Shown here piece by piece: positions 19,436 through 30,713 of a stretch of 64,000 nt of DNA. The notes beneath the pieces are model-generated. The model saw nothing but the letters and a program-made list of their open reading frames with translations, did no database searches and had not been told where the DNA came from. The translations under genes and the position numbers were made by a program. This stretch comes from Escallonia rubra (lineage: Eukaryota > Streptophyta > Magnoliopsida > Escalloniales > Escalloniaceae). The stretch spans positions 62,001 through 126,000 of the forward strand of contig JAVXUO010003193.1 in assembly GCA_033065855.1 (NCBI GenBank), given 5' to 3'. Within the stretch, counting starts at the first letter, position 1. The number at the start of each line of letters is the position of its first letter.

Positions 19436-22165
19436 CACTACAAGAAAAGAGGCCTTTTGCGACAGATTTTCAGCGACGGAAACACTTCCTTCGCTAAATA
19501 ATCTTTCATCAATGGAAAGTCTCGTCGGTAAAAATTCCGTCGTTAAATACTATTAGCGTCGGAATCAGACGTCGTAAAAAGTTGTTGGCGACGGAATTTT
19601 TTCGGCGGTCTTTTAGCGAAGGAATTTCCGTCGCTAAAACTTTTTTAGAATTTTTTTATTTCCAATGGTTTAATAAAAATATTTTAGCGACGGAATAACG
19701 CCGTCGCTAAAAGTTTGACCTTCACCGACAGCTTCATTCCGTCGCTAAAAGTGTTTAACAAATCCCCCCGATCTGGTTTTCTCTCTTCCCGTTTCTCTCT
19801 TCGAATACTTTGAGTTCTCACCGCTGGCGATCCCACGATGCCCACCTCCACTGACCCGTTCTCACTGTTGTTCTCATCTCCAATGTGCCCCACCGCCGGC
19901 AACACCTCATCCTCCCCCGATGCCGCGTGACCAACATATCCACCTCCACTGCAGCCGCACCACCAACACCGCCGCGGCGCCTCACTCCGGCGAAGCACAA
20001 ACCGGCGACGACGGCCAGGAGCCCACGACACGAAGCCACGACGGACAGCGACGTCTACTGGATCTAGATCTACGCCGCTACGCACCGATGGACGGCCTCA
20101 CGACGACCTCTGCACCGGCAGCACCGGTCTGAGTTCTGAAGACCTCCGTCCTCCGGTCACTCCACTAGTCCACCGGCGCTAACAGGCCACAGCTCTGAGC
20201 TCCCAAATCCCAATCTTCTTCGATCTTCACCACCGGCGGAGCAATCGGCGACAAAGGTATGTTCCGATTCACCTTAATCTTGCCATGATGCCATCTCTAC
20301 AACTCTACAAGACATCATTCCTAGGTCATACTTTTTTTTTCCTTTGACAAGAAATAACACTACAAGTAATCTGGCAGAGATGATACTGTTGGTTAGCATA
20401 AACACATAAAACCTACTTTAGATTGTTAATTGTGCATTGATGATTTTAGGTTGTTAATTGATTATTTTAGATAGTTAATTGTGCATTGAGCATTTGAGAT
20501 ATTGAGATTATTGACCGAGGATGGGACCCAGTTGGATTGAATGTGTGATTTTTGTTAATTTTTATTGCATTGAGCATTTGAGAATTGTGAATTGAGATTG
20601 TTGACGGAGGATGGGACCCAATTGGATTGAGATACCTGTTAGTTAGCGCAGACATGGATATCACGTCTGATCGACGGTGTCTGACATTTAAAAAATAAAT
20701 CAACGTATTCCGATGTGTCCGGAGGTGCGTGTCGATGGGTGTCGGACACGTGTCCGGGGGCGGGAGGTGTCAGACACGTATCTGACACCATATCGACACC
20801 CTATATGAGGTGTCAGAATTGAGATTGTTGACTGTGCATTGAATATAGGTTAATTATGTTAACGCGACATTTTTAGCATGCAGCCCCTAGAATCTCATTG
20901 TGGCTCCAGCAATGGCTATAATTAGCCCTAATTAGTCCTGATTAACAATATTTTAATAAATTAATTAACCCTAATTAACTATAACGAGCCTAATTAGTTT
21001 TAATTAACCCTAAGAACCCAATGAAAATCAAATTAGTTGTAATTACCCCAAATTAGCCCAAATGAACCCAATTACGCGCATATTGATTATAGTTAGCCTA
21101 ATCAATTGTAATTAGCCCTAACATAATCCAATTAAAGCTAATTAACGCTAATTAGGACTAATCAGCACTACTCGACACAATTAAACCCTAATTAGGACTA
21201 AATAACCATAATTAGTCCTAATCAACCCTAATTAGCTATAACTATCCGAAACTAGCCATCATTAACAATAATTAGCTCTAACATAACCCAATTAAGCCTA
21301 ATTAGCCCTAATTAGGAATAATCAGCACTACTCGGCACAATTAAACCCTAATTAGGACTAAATAACTCTAATTAGTCCTAATCAACCCTAATTAGCTATA
21401 ATTAGCCCAAGGTACTCCTAATTAATACTAATTAGCCCTAACATATCTTCGGAAATCCTAATTAGATTAATTAAACCCATAACGCTAAAACCCTAAACCT
21501 TAATACTCGTAATTAACCCTAATAACCCAGTTAGCTCTAATTAACCCTTGTACATCCCATAATTACTCCATATTACCCAGAGATGGTTCAATTACTCGTT
21601 GTTTACAAACCCGGCCTTCTTTATATTAGTTGTTGTTTTGAGAAGTCCAACGGCTGTATCCGGTTCCCGGCTTGTACATAATGAGTCTTTTTTATAATAA
21701 ACATTTTTTATGATTGATTATATATATTTCTTTGTGTATTGATTATTGCGCGTTGTTGTTGAGAAATGAAAATTTTAATACAGGTCTGGGTAATAGAAAA
21801 AAAATTCAATTTTTTTTTGACTTTTAGCGACGAATTAATTCCGTCGCTAAAAGTGTTCCTACTATCAGTTAATTAGCAACGGAATATTGCGTCGCTAAAT
21901 AATCTTTTTAGTAACAGGCTATTCCGTCGCTAATTTAACAAAAAATACTTATAATATAATTAAAGACGGATATTCCGTCGCTAATTAAAAATAAATCCGT
22001 CGCAAAAACTTACATATTTGACGACGGATTTGAACATTTCGTCGCTAAACTATTAGCAATAGGCTTTTATACGAGGGACTTTTAGCGACGGTAAATCCGT
22101 CGCTAATTGTTTTAGGCTTTTAGCGACCGATTTACTCGTCGCTAAAAGCCTTTTTTCTTGTAGTG
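19436..22165. mobile_element. CACTA B: 2,730-bp gene-less derivative with TSD CAC
   Basis: Left end CACTACAAGAAAAGAGGCC (19436) and right end TTTTCTTGTAGTG (22165) are both intact, flanked by CAC at 19433-19435 and 22166-22168. The matching place in unit 1 (12021-12035) is empty and has a single CAC. Inside, the order is subterminal GCGACGGAA repeats (19455-19750), a GC-rich leader (about 19760-20260) ending in a splice-donor-like AAAG/GTATGT, the GTGTCCGG repeat region (20650-20820), a short AT-rich telo-box array (20900-21560), then a jump at about 21650 to the 3' untranslated region and right subterminal repeats. Both transposase genes are missing. It would depend on an autonomous relative; termini and TSD suggest a fairly recent insertion. 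Confidence 0.93.
19760..20260 (+). promoter_or_regulatory. GC-rich 5' leader of the CACTA family (in B)
   Basis: A 500-bp block rich in CCACC/CGGCG with no long ORF starts just inside the subterminal repeats and ends at ACAAAG/GTATGT, a good plant donor site. It probably represents the transcribed leader exon and first intron border of the transposase gene. The equivalent block in element C is at about 60780-61020 reversed. Short ORFs here are compositional. Confidence 0.45.
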
Positions 22166-23201
22166 CACCCTCTACTGCCCTTCCAAATAAGCAGACACTG
22201 ACCGCGATCGTTACATGAGGACGAGATCCGTCGCAGTGCCGATGAGGTGTTCAGGATGATCAAGGCACATGATCAGGTAAAAACACTATATACGTTTACT
22301 AAACACTACATATGATTGCTATTGAGATTAATATGCACCAATGCCTTTACATGCAGAGCACTACAGCAGGACATACCGAGCCGGATCCAGATGATAGTAC
22401 CCCCGTGGACGAGGACGATAAGCAGGATCTGGATTTCGAACTCGCCGACCCCTGAGCCATTCCTCTCCCATGCCCTCCCCCCCCCCCGCCCCCCTATCCC
22501 ACTCTATTGTATATCGTTCTAGTGCCCTCCTAAACTTTGTATACATTTTTATTTTCAATTAGTATAGAGTTTGAAAATTTATATATATGTATTATGTTTG
22601 TTTTAGGGTTAAGTAATTGATGATTCATTATTTAACCCTAATGTGCATTGAGAAATATTTGCTGGATTGAGATTGTTTATTGAGAATTTGTAACTACATG
22701 TTTGTTATTAAAAGAATATAAAAAATTAAAATTAGTTTGACATTTAGCGATGGATTTTATTCCATGGATAAAAGTCTTCAATTAAAATGCACATAATACT
22801 TTTAGCGACGAAAAAGGTTTTACCAACGGACTTTTAACAATGGATATTCCGTCTCTAAAACGTCATTTATTTTGCAAATAATTTTTAGCGCCGAATGTTC
22901 CTTCACAAAACTTCCGTCGATAAAACTTTTAGCGACGTACTTTTCCGTCGCTAAATATTTTACTTTATAAATTATTTTCAAAAAAATATAAAAAAATACA
23001 GAAAATTGAATTTATCTCCCCGTTGCGAAAAGTCAATTTTTAGGCGACGGATTTCAAAATTTCGTCGTCAAACTTTTGGCGACGGGGTAATAGGCCACAA
23101 ACTTTTTGCGACAGGGTGTTCGTCACTGAAAGTCTTTAGCGATGGATTTAGGGCTTTTAGCGACGAGCTTGTCCGTCGCTAAAACCCAATTTGTTCTAGT
23201 G
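22166..23201 (+). mobile_element. CACTA remnant E, unit 2 copy (right part)
   Basis: This continues remnant E after insertion of B; the left part is about 19341-19435. A terminal coding exon (about 22359-22455) encodes DDSTPVDEDDKQDLDFE, with TGA at 22453-22455 and an intact TGCAG acceptor before it. Then come a C-run (22477-22490), mutated GCGACGGA repeats (22740-23180), and a decayed terminus TTGTTCTAGTG (23191-23201; G-to-C against TTGTAGTG). About 1 kb, non-autonomous. Confidence 0.8.
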
Positions 23202-23546
23202 CGCTAGGAAGAAATTCTTATGCCCAACTTTGAGACTCCATTGTCTCTTCTCCCCACACGCCATCAAGTATTGCTTATTCAATGTGTTTATCCACATCTT
23301 TAATTCTTTCCTCATATAACAAGTCGTTTCTGAAAACAGATAAATCCAATCTTTCAGCCATAGTGACAACACCAATTCTGAAAAGGTCACCGCATCTTCA
23401 GTAGCTAGTTCATCTGCATTAGCTTTTCGGACAAATTGCAATTGCATATAATTAATCAAACATAACTCTTCCTCAAATATTTCCCTAATTGCTTCCTTAA
23501 GTTTTGCTAGAATCAAAAATTTGATTGAGATTTTATTGTGACGTAA
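23196..23546 (-). pseudogene. Unidentified coding-like fragment, unit 3
   Basis: This is the counterpart of 13085-13430. It reads ILAKLKEAIREIFEEELC, then ELVLSLWLKDWIYLFSETTC and MRKELKMWINTL. It is open for over 100 codons on the minus strand and starts after an AG that could be a splice acceptor (near 23548). The last codons run into CACTA E. The family was not recognised; helical, with clustered acidic and basic residues. Confidence 0.45.
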
Positions 23547-23767
23547 TTGCTATTGCAACAGTTCTTTCGAATGCCATTTTGGACTGTCACTCTTCTATTA
23601 CATTACAGAGTTTACAATTACTGGAAGAAGCTGTGCAGCTCTAGTACGGAAAAGATATTAGGCGTGGACTATTATCCCTGATAAGTGTGATAAATTGAAG
23701 TTGATGTTTTTGAGCGAAATATATAAACCAGAACTTAATACTGCAGCTGGCTTATCTGTTAGCTTAT

Positions 23768-26239
23768 TGTTCCTAACCTATTCTGGTCGTACCCAAAGGC
23801 CCACTACGGTCCCATTTTGCATGACACGTCCGCACAAGCAACAGACATTTTCAACGCTCACAACCGGTCAAAGCGTGCACGCTCAAGTCACGTGCACTTC
23901 TTACTTCTTCTACGCGACTTCGTTGCCAAGAAACTCATCATCGTGCGACGCCGCATCACGCTTCGACCGTCGCACTTCGCACGTTGTCCGTCGATGCGCC
24001 ATGGCACTTGCCCAAGGAGGTTGGCCTTGGCCTCCCCCTTGGGGTCGGCCTCGGCCTTGGCCTTCCCCTTGGGGTCGGCCTCGGCCTCCCCCTTGTGGTC
24101 GGCCTCGGCCTTCCCTTGGGGTTGGCCTTGGCCTGCCCCCAAGGGTTGGCCTTTGGCCTCTATCCTTAGCACCTTCACTTCTCTTCAAGAGGCCTTGCAT
24201 CCTTCGCGACGCCCTTCGCCCGTCATCCGGACGTCAACCTCGCGACGTCCGTCGTGCATCACCTTACGGACGTTCGTACATCAACCTCGTGACGTCCGTC
24301 GTGCATCACCTTACGGACGTTCGTACATCAACCTCGCGACGTCCGTCGTGCATCACCTTACGGACGTTCGTACATCAAGCTCGCGACGTCCGTCGTGCAT
24401 CACCTTACGGACGTTCGTACATCAACCTCGCGACGTCCGTCCTGCAACAACCTCCCGACGTCTGTTCGTACATCAACTTCACGACGTCCGTCGTCCGTCG
24501 TCCATCAACTTCGCAACTTCCGTCGTCTATCAACTCCGCGACCCCCGTCGCCCGGACACAACTCCGCGACCCCGTCGCCCAGACACAACTCCACGATGCT
24601 CATCATCCGTCGCCCGGACGTCGTCTCCGTGACCCCCGTCACCGACGTCTGGGCATCACACTCTAACACTTCACTGCGCCCGTGCGCCGCGCCGCTGATA
24701 CAGCCGTGCCCCCAGGCTCTCTGTCACACTACCGTGCCCCCGGTACCTTACACACTCTGTCGCGCCCATGCGCCACCATTGACACAAGCATGCCCCCGGC
24801 ACCTTACGCACTCCGTCGCGCCCATGCGCCGCGCCATTGACATAGACGTGCTCCTGGCACCTTACTCACTTCATCGCGCCCATGCGCCACAATCATATCA
24901 TCATGCCCCCGGGCACCACACTCATTCATCACACCATGCGCACCTTGCCTTGGTCATGGAACATGCTTCAACCCACTCTCCGGAGTGTACATCATCCGCG
25001 GGGATAGGCGACTCCTCCGGGACACTATCTCTGCCAGGGAGCTCTTCAACTCCCCTTCCGCCAGGTAGACGGCTCCTCCGGGATGCTACCTCGGCCAGTC
25101 GGGTAGACGGCTCCTCCGGGATGCTACCTTGACATGCTCTGAGTGCTCCGGCATAAGGACTCACCCGCGGGGATAGGCGACTCCTCCGGGACACTATCTC
25201 TGCCAGAGAGCTCTTCAACTCCCCTTTCGCCAGGTAGACGACTCCTCCGGGATGCTACCTCGGCCAGTCGGGTAGACGGCTCCTCCGGGATGCTACCTTG
25301 ACTCGCTCCAAGTGCTCCGGCATAAGGACTCACCCGCAGGGATAGGCGACTCCTCCGGGACACTATCTCTGCCAGGGAGCTCTTCAACTCCCCTTCCGCC
25401 AGGTAGACGGCTCCTCCGGGATGCTACCTTGGCCGGCCAGGTAGACGGCTCCTCCGGGATGCTACCTTGGCCTGCGGAATAGACGACTCCTCCGGGACAC
25501 TATCTCCGTCAGGGTGCCTGCGTGACTGGCCTACGTGCTCCGGCACTGGGGGCTTGCGTCGGCACCCCTAGGGACTATGACCCCCGGGTCACTCCGAGAC
25601 GGGAGCAGGTCTTCGGAGGGCATCGCGCCTAGTTCACCTGGCAGTTGGGCGTCGGGTCTTCCCCACCGCTGCCAGGCCTGTGGGACTCCGCAAGGGCTTG
25701 GATTGGAGGCTAGATCAAGGGGGTTCTCTGGCCACACCGATGCGGTGGGAGCCAGTCTTTCCAGACAGACAGAGCGACGCTGTGAGGAGCAGGCCGGTTG
25801 AATATGCGATCTGACAGTCCATGGAGCACCGGCACTCGTGGACCCCCCGGTGATGTGTCACTCCCGGGGAGCGCCACGTGTCGGTTAATGACATCATCAT
25901 CTCAATCTCTATAAATAGAGGTCTTGAGAATTCATTTTAAAGGGATGAACAGTTGGACATTTTCAGAACATATTTCACTTTCTCACTCTAGAATCCTAGA
26001 GAGAGAAACATACACCACCCTGACTCTGGACCTAAGCATCGGACTGTGACTGTCATCGTGTATTCATCTCGCGCTATCGCCCTCGCAGCACTGCCACCCT
26101 CGAGTTCTGTCTGGGAAGCCCTTGGTCTCTGCCCTTGTTCCACCCTTGCTGTCTCTCACTTTACATACTTGGAAGCTGACTCGGACTGCAGCCTTTGTGG
26201 CACCTCCACGTAAGTACGAACCCACATTCCTTGGCATCA
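23768..26239 (+). repeat. 5' LTR of the TR-GAG element, about 2.47 kb
   Basis: It begins TGTTCCTAACC directly after unit 3 sequence (AGCTTAT) and ends CA, at 26236 or 26239, just before the PBS. It contains 30-bp TTGGGGTCGGCCTCGGCC-type repeats (24000-24150), four units of a roughly 45-bp repeat with CCTTACGGACGTTCGTACAT (24230-24430), and three units of about 169-170 bp with ACTCCTCCGGGACACTATCT (24997-25500). The 3' LTR has one extra 30-bp unit and only one copy of the 45-bp repeat. Long open frames over this region are products of the repeat composition. Confidence 0.82.
25870..25920 (+). promoter_or_regulatory. TR-GAG LTR core promoter with G-box and TATA
   Basis: CTATAAATAG at 25909-25918 is a consensus TATA box. 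About 35 bp upstream is GCCACGTGTC (about 25872-25881; G-box/ABRE-like CACGTG core), followed by TGACATCAT. Transcription would start about 30 bp after the TATA box, giving an R-U5 of about 290 bp. Confidence 0.6.
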
Positions 26240-26242
26240 TTT

Positions 26243-26260
26243 TGGCGACTCCGCTGGGGA
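26243..26260 (+). other. Primer binding site of the TR-GAG element
   Basis: TGGCGACTCCGCTGGGGA lies 3-6 nt after the LTR end. Its complement ends in CCA and resembles the 3' end of a plant tRNA-Arg, the primer reported for Ogre-type elements. The tRNA identity is from memory and needs checking against a tRNA set. Confidence 0.65.
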
Positions 26261-26306
26261 GGTGAGCATCGTACTGCAGTCTGTCTATCTTCCGCACTCA
26301 GTCTCC

Positions 26307-28046
26307 ATGCCTAGACAACGAAAAGCTACGAAGGCTGCCAGCCAAGGCCTTATCCACACCGTACAAGAGGAGGATCACCTCGGCGAACAAGAAGGGACTA
26401 GTGCCATGCGTCTCCAAGACCAGCCACAAACTACCGCACCTGACATACAAGTTGCAGTCAATGCGGCCATCCAGCAGTTTTCGCCTACTATAGCCACTCT
26501 TATGACAGCCATGGTGGAAATGCAAAAATCAATCCAAGTCTTGACTTCACAATCACCGATTTCCCAAAGCCTTAGAGCTCCGCACCCTGTGCCCATTACT
26601 CACCCCGTGTTATCCCAAGATCCAGGTTTGGCCCCTCCTGCTCATATCCAACCTTCAAGGCCTGGGCTAGTTTTGGACACTGCTCAGGTCCCAGTGTCGC
26701 GACCACCGCTGCCTTGGTCCTTCGGGCCCTCGACAGTAGGACTCGCGGCACCTCAGCCCCCGGCGCCACGCATTGCCCTTGCTCGAAGCACTTCGGAGAC
26801 TCACGAATCAATTGAGATGGAGCCTAACCCGAACATAACTAGCCGAAACCTAAACACAAGTCATTCTCCCGGCTTACTCCAGTCGACCTTTCCTGACGAC
26901 CGGCCTCCAGCAGCTGACACTACCCATATGCAAAACATGCCCCAACAAGTTGCTCACCATCACCAACCCCTCTCTACCATCGTCATCCCCTCAATGCCTC
27001 AGGTTGTACCGTCTGGGGGCTCTGGTGCTCGGATCATCACGACATGGCACAAGCCCTCACATGCGTCGTACGTCACCAAGCATGACTTAGACGCTCTCCT
27101 TCACCGTCTCAAGCAGTCATCCTCACCCCACTCCGCCTCTAAGCTGTCAGGTCATGCTCCCTACTTTGGCAGCCTCGCTACTAAGCCCTACCCTGTCAAG
27201 TACAAGCAACCATCCTTCACATTGTTCAACGGCAAAGAAGGCAACGCCCGCGAGCATCTCACCCGTTTTGCTGGCTCCCTCGAGCACTACGGGGAAGACG
27301 ACACTTTGAAGCTTCGGGAATTTCACAAGTCCCTGACTGGCCTCGCCTACTCTTGGTATCATCAGATTCCTGACAGTACTATCCACTCATGGTCCGACAT
27401 GGTCCAGCTCTTCCTTGACAAGTTTCACTATGAGACGGAACGTGTGACCATCGTTGACATTGCCGGGATCCGCCAGAACCCCGGCGAAGACCTCAACACC
27501 TATGTTACGCGATTTCATCACAAGTGCTTGGAGTGCACTGACTTCAGCAAGGATGAAACCCTTGTGCCCATTTGCATCAAGAACATGAAGGACACCTACA
27601 GGGTCTACCTTGAAAACCTCCAGCTTCGGTCTTGGAGACATCTCAAGGAAGCTGCACGACGCACCTATGACTCGGTCGGTCCGTCAAAGACTCCAAAGCC
27701 CCCACCTCATATTGCCTTGGCCACGACGATGGAAGCAGCTAGTAACGACGACAACAACCGCAAGCGTCAGTCCCAAGGAAGGGACGGGCGTCCTGACAAG
27801 AGAGGGCAGCCGATGCCTGCCCCGGAATACCCGTATGACTTGAAGACTGTTAGAGATCTCCTCGAGACATGGATCGACGACAATGCCATAACCCTGCCCA
27901 ATGTCGACAGTGAACCTACCCCGGAAGACTTAGCCCATCACAACTACTGCCCCTATCATCGAAAGGTCGGTCATGGCCTCAAGTGGTGCAGGGGCCTCAA
28001 GTTTGTCTTCGCCGACAAGATTGCGTCCGGAGAGCTCAAACTCTAA
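26307..28046 (+). CDS. Retrotransposon gag protein (TR-GAG), intact
   Basis: This is 579 codons from the first ATG after the PBS (MPRQRKATKAA); the upstream open frame has no ATG. The structural protein would form virus-like particles in the cytoplasm. The Retrotrans_gag core (PF03732) is at about residues 310-420 (GKEGNAREHLTRFAGSL, LTGLAYSWYHQIPDSTIHSW, LFLDKFHYE). The first 290 residues are Pro/Gln/His-rich. A zinc-knuckle-like end, CPYHRKVGHGLKWC, is near residue 555: Cys-x2-His variant as in Tat-type gag. TAA follows at 28046 and no pro or pol is fused to it. An open frame of this length in a dead-end element suggests recent activity or selection for gag function. Confidence 0.86.
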   Translation: MPRQRKATKAASQGLIHTVQEEDHLGEQEGTSAMRLQDQPQTTAPDIQVAVNAAIQQFSPTIATLMTAMVEMQKSIQVLTSQSPISQSLRAPHPVPITHPVLSQDPGLAPPAHIQPSRPGLVLDTAQVPVSRPPLPWSFGPSTVGLAAPQPPAPRIALARSTSETHESIEMEPNPNITSRNLNTSHSPGLLQSTFPDDRPPAADTTHMQNMPQQVAHHHQPLSTIVIPSMPQVVPSGGSGARIITTWHKPSHASYVTKHDLDALLHRLKQSSSPHSASKLSGHAPYFGSLATKPYPVKYKQPSFTLFNGKEGNAREHLTRFAGSLEHYGEDDTLKLREFHKSLTGLAYSWYHQIPDSTIHSWSDMVQLFLDKFHYETERVTIVDIAGIRQNPGEDLNTYVTRFHHKCLECTDFSKDETLVPICIKNMKDTYRVYLENLQLRSWRHLKEAARRTYDSVGPSKTPKPPPHIALATTMEAASNDDNNRKRQSQGRDGRPDKRGQPMPAPEYPYDLKTVRDLLETWIDDNAITLPNVDSEPTPEDLAHHNYCPYHRKVGHGLKWCRGLKFVFADKIASGELKL

Positions 28047-29039
28047 GTACGGGACATAAGGGCATGCCTTAGTGCATTTTCCACACTTGTAATTTTTTCG
28101 TTCATTTTGCAAGTTTCCATACCCATGTATCAAGGCATGTTGCCTATCCTTCGTTATCAATGAAGTTACATTTTCCAGACTTAGAAAATTTTCAAGCTAC
28201 ATTGATCTTGCACAAGTCTATTGATATCACCCTTCTTGCCATCACCCACTCCCTTGGGGGCTTCACCCCTTCCCAATCCCTTCGGTCTCACATTGCAATG
28301 ACTTGGTACGTGGTGCACGGGGTGGCTCGAGCCGCGCTACTACGGTCGCATCATCATCCTGCATTCACTTTTCTAACACTTAGAAAAAATTTCATTTTTT
28401 TCACAACCGGTCATCGATGATCATCCTCAGTGGTCTCCCTCGGCATCCTTGTCTCAGCCCAACACTTAGAAAAATTTTCATTTTTTTTTTCGCAACCGGT
28501 GATCAATGACCACCCTCAACGGCCTCCCCTTAGCATCCTTGCCCGAACTCAAAAAAAAAAAATTTCAACACTTAGAAAAATTTTCAAGTTTTTCATCTCC
28601 CCACATTCATGCCCTCATCACTCTCCCTCTCACACTTTCCTGTCCTCCCTCACCATCCAACACCCCATCACCCTTTCCCCACTTCATAAACAACTTCTCT
28701 CTTTCTCATGGAAAAGCTTCATTCTTTTCCCATTCCATTTTCTCTCACTCTCATCTTGCACATTATGAAAATATTCTTGGGGGGCTCCCTCCTTAGGGCT
28801 GCCCAAAAAAAAATAAAATTTATTATTATTTTATTATTTTGTTTGAATTTGAATTTAAAAAAATCTGACCAAACCCTACCCGCGAACCCGTATTGACCCG
28901 CGCGCCCCCGACCCGCGCCCATTCCCTCTCTGTGGTGTACCCGACCCAACCCGGATCTAGACCCGTTTACCCGAAAAACCCTAATTTTTCTAAACCCTAA
29001 TTTTTTCCCCATCTCTTTCTCTTCTTCTTCTTCGCGCCG

Positions 29040-29745
29040 CCCAGCCTTGCGCCGCCGCCTTCTCCTTCGGCCTCGGCCTCCACGGCCCATCGCCTCCGCC
29101 GACCCTCGGCCTCGCCCCCACCTCCCTCTCTCCTCCCTTCTCTCCCCCGCCCCTCCTCCCCCCCTCGGCCTCGCGCCGCGGCACCCCGCCGCCGCCGCCG
29201 CCCCCCTTCTTCCCCCTTCTTCTTTCTTCCTTTCCCCTTCCTTCCTCCCTCCTCCCCTGCCCCTTCGGCCTCGGCCACCCCTCCCTCTACCACCTCGGCC
29301 TCGGCCCTCCCTCTCCCTTCCCCTTTCCTCTCTCCTCCCTTCCTCCTCCTTCCCCCCTTCCCTCTCCCTCTCCTCTCTTCCCCCCGCCCCTCGCCCACCC
29401 GCGGCAGGCCGCCACCGCCTCCCTTCCCCCTTCCCTCTTCCTCCCCCATCCTCCTTCGACCTCGGCCATCCTTCCCCCTCCCCCTTCGGCCTCGGCCCTC
29501 CCCCTCCCTTCCCCTTTCCTCTCTCTCCCCTCCTTCCTCCCCCCACCCGCGCCCCCTCGGCCTCGACCACCGCGGCACCCCACCGCCGCCGCCATCCCCC
29601 TTCTTCACCTTCTTCCCACTTCCCCTCTCCCCTTCTCCCCAAGCTCGGCCTCGGCCCACCTCCACCTTCCCCCTTCTTCCCCTTCCTCTCTTCCCTCCTC
29701 CCACCTCTTCCCCCCATCCCCATCCCTTCCCCTTCGGCCCCCATC
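29040..29745. repeat. 700-bp polypyrimidine tract in TR-GAG internal region
   Basis: The plus strand is almost entirely C and T (CTTCCCCCTCCCC-type runs), interspersed with CGGCCTCGGCC blocks every 50-100 bp. Long ORFs on both strands (for example Arg/Gly/Glu-rich on the minus strand) are low-complexity artefacts. Such strand asymmetry could serve as an extended polypurine-like region or adopt triplex structure; this is inference. Confidence 0.8.
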
Positions 29746-29952
29746 AAGGCCATTCATTTCGGCCTTCCCCATACCAAGTTCATCAACCTTCCACCACCTC
29801 TCCATCTCTCATTTTCCTTCATACCAACAACTTCTTCACTTCAGTCACAACACCCAAGTCCACCCCGCCACCTTCGAACTTCTCACCTTCACATCATGGC
29901 TGACATCCAAGGCTGGCAACTTAAAAAATTTGTCGCCCGTCGTCCAGACGTC

Positions 29953-30204
29953 GGACGTCAACTCCGCGACGCCCGTCGCCTGTCGTCCGGACGTCAACTC
30001 CGCGACCCCCGTCGCCCGTCGTCCGGACGTCAACTCCGCGACGCCCGTCGCCCGTCGTCCGGACGTCATCTCCGCGACCCCCGTCGCCCGTCGTCCGGAC
30101 GTCAACTCCGCGACCCCCGTCGCCCGTCGTCCGGACGTCAACTCCGCGACCCCCGTCGCCCGTCGTCCGGACGTCAACTCCGCGACCCCTGTCGCCCGTC
30201 GTGG
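29953..30204. repeat. 36-bp tandem repeat, 7 copies, in TR-GAG
   Basis: GGACGTCAACTCCGCGAC recurs at 29953, 29989, 30025, 30061, 30097, 30133 and 30169 with exactly 36-bp period and few mismatches. Because 36 is a multiple of 3, open frames cross it on both strands; I do not regard these as genes. Diverged relatives are in the LTR at 24470-24640. Confidence 0.88.
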
Positions 30205-30570
30205 ACTGCCCCTGCATCGCGATGCTCGATCGCGCACATCGCGCCCCTACACATTTCATGCTTTTTTACACTTAGAAATTTTTTTGCAAATTTGATCACA
30301 TCCCATGTGACGATGTCCCTCGACATCAACACCCTTGGTAGGTGGTGCGCGAGATAGCTCGAACCACTTACTCCTATTCATTATCTAATGCTCGCCGTCA
30401 GCGCCCGCGCGCCGTCTTCACGACGCTTGTCGCCCATCGCCCGGGTGACGTCTCCGCGACACTCGTCGTCTGTCGCCCGGGCGCCGTTTACATGCTCGCG
30501 CCCCTGCGCCCTATTATCGTGCCTTGGTCTCAACCCCCAAGCATTCCAAGCTTTCGTAGGTGGTGCACGA

Positions 30571-30586
30571 GGTGGCTCGAGCCACC
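30571..30586. other. Perfect 16-bp palindrome GGTGGCTCGAGCCACC
   Basis: It is self-complementary and set in a longer GTAGGTGG...CCACCTAC inverted repeat (30556-30589). Two diverged relatives in the same element are near 28323 (GGTGGCTCGAGCCGCG) and 30343 (decayed). Its position shortly before the 3' LTR suggests a structural RNA motif of the element. Confidence 0.5.
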
Positions 30587-30713
30587 TACTCTTTATCATC
30601 ATGCAGACGACCTCAACAACACTCCAGCCAAACAACATAAAATCTTCCTAAGTGTTTATGCGTGCGGTGCCCGCTCGGGTTACCCTTCCGCGCACACCAC
30701 ACGCAGGGGCTTA

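Larger units (their letters stand above)
13069..23201. repeat. nsLTP2 tandem unit 2 (carries LINE and CACTA B)
   Basis: It starts CGCTAGGAAGAAATTC immediately after CACTA E of unit 1 and ends at the CACTA E terminus TTCTAGTG (23201), after which the same CGCTAGGAAG sequence opens unit 3. Without the LINE (15994-18333) and CACTA B plus one TSD (19436-22168) it would be about 5.06 kb. 18456-19340 matches 11040-11930 of unit 1 and has no recognised gene. Confidence 0.9.

Noticed and set aside
19818-20132. Short ORFs in the GC-rich block of CACTA B
   Set aside because: The block ends in a splice donor and lies in the leader of the element; the frames have no similarity and differ between strands only by composition.
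23695-25132. Overlapping open frames of 245-323 codons in the 5' LTR
   Set aside because: They coincide with GC-rich tandem repeats of the LTR, appear in several frames at once, and recur in the 3' LTR; no protein family is evident.
26262-26306. Start of gag at the GTG at 26262
   Set aside because: The first ATG after the primer binding site is 26307, with a typical gag start; GTG starts are not expected in plant mRNAs.
28719-29753. Very long open frames on both strands (Pro/Ser-rich plus, Gly/Arg/Glu-rich minus)
   Set aside because: They are produced by the polypyrimidine tract of the TR-GAG element: no domain, no codon preference, and frames open simultaneously on both strands.
29845-30259. 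Repetitive protein-like frames with 12-residue period
   Set aside because: Seven copies of a 36-bp DNA repeat keep several frames open on both strands; this is a DNA repeat, not a repeat protein.
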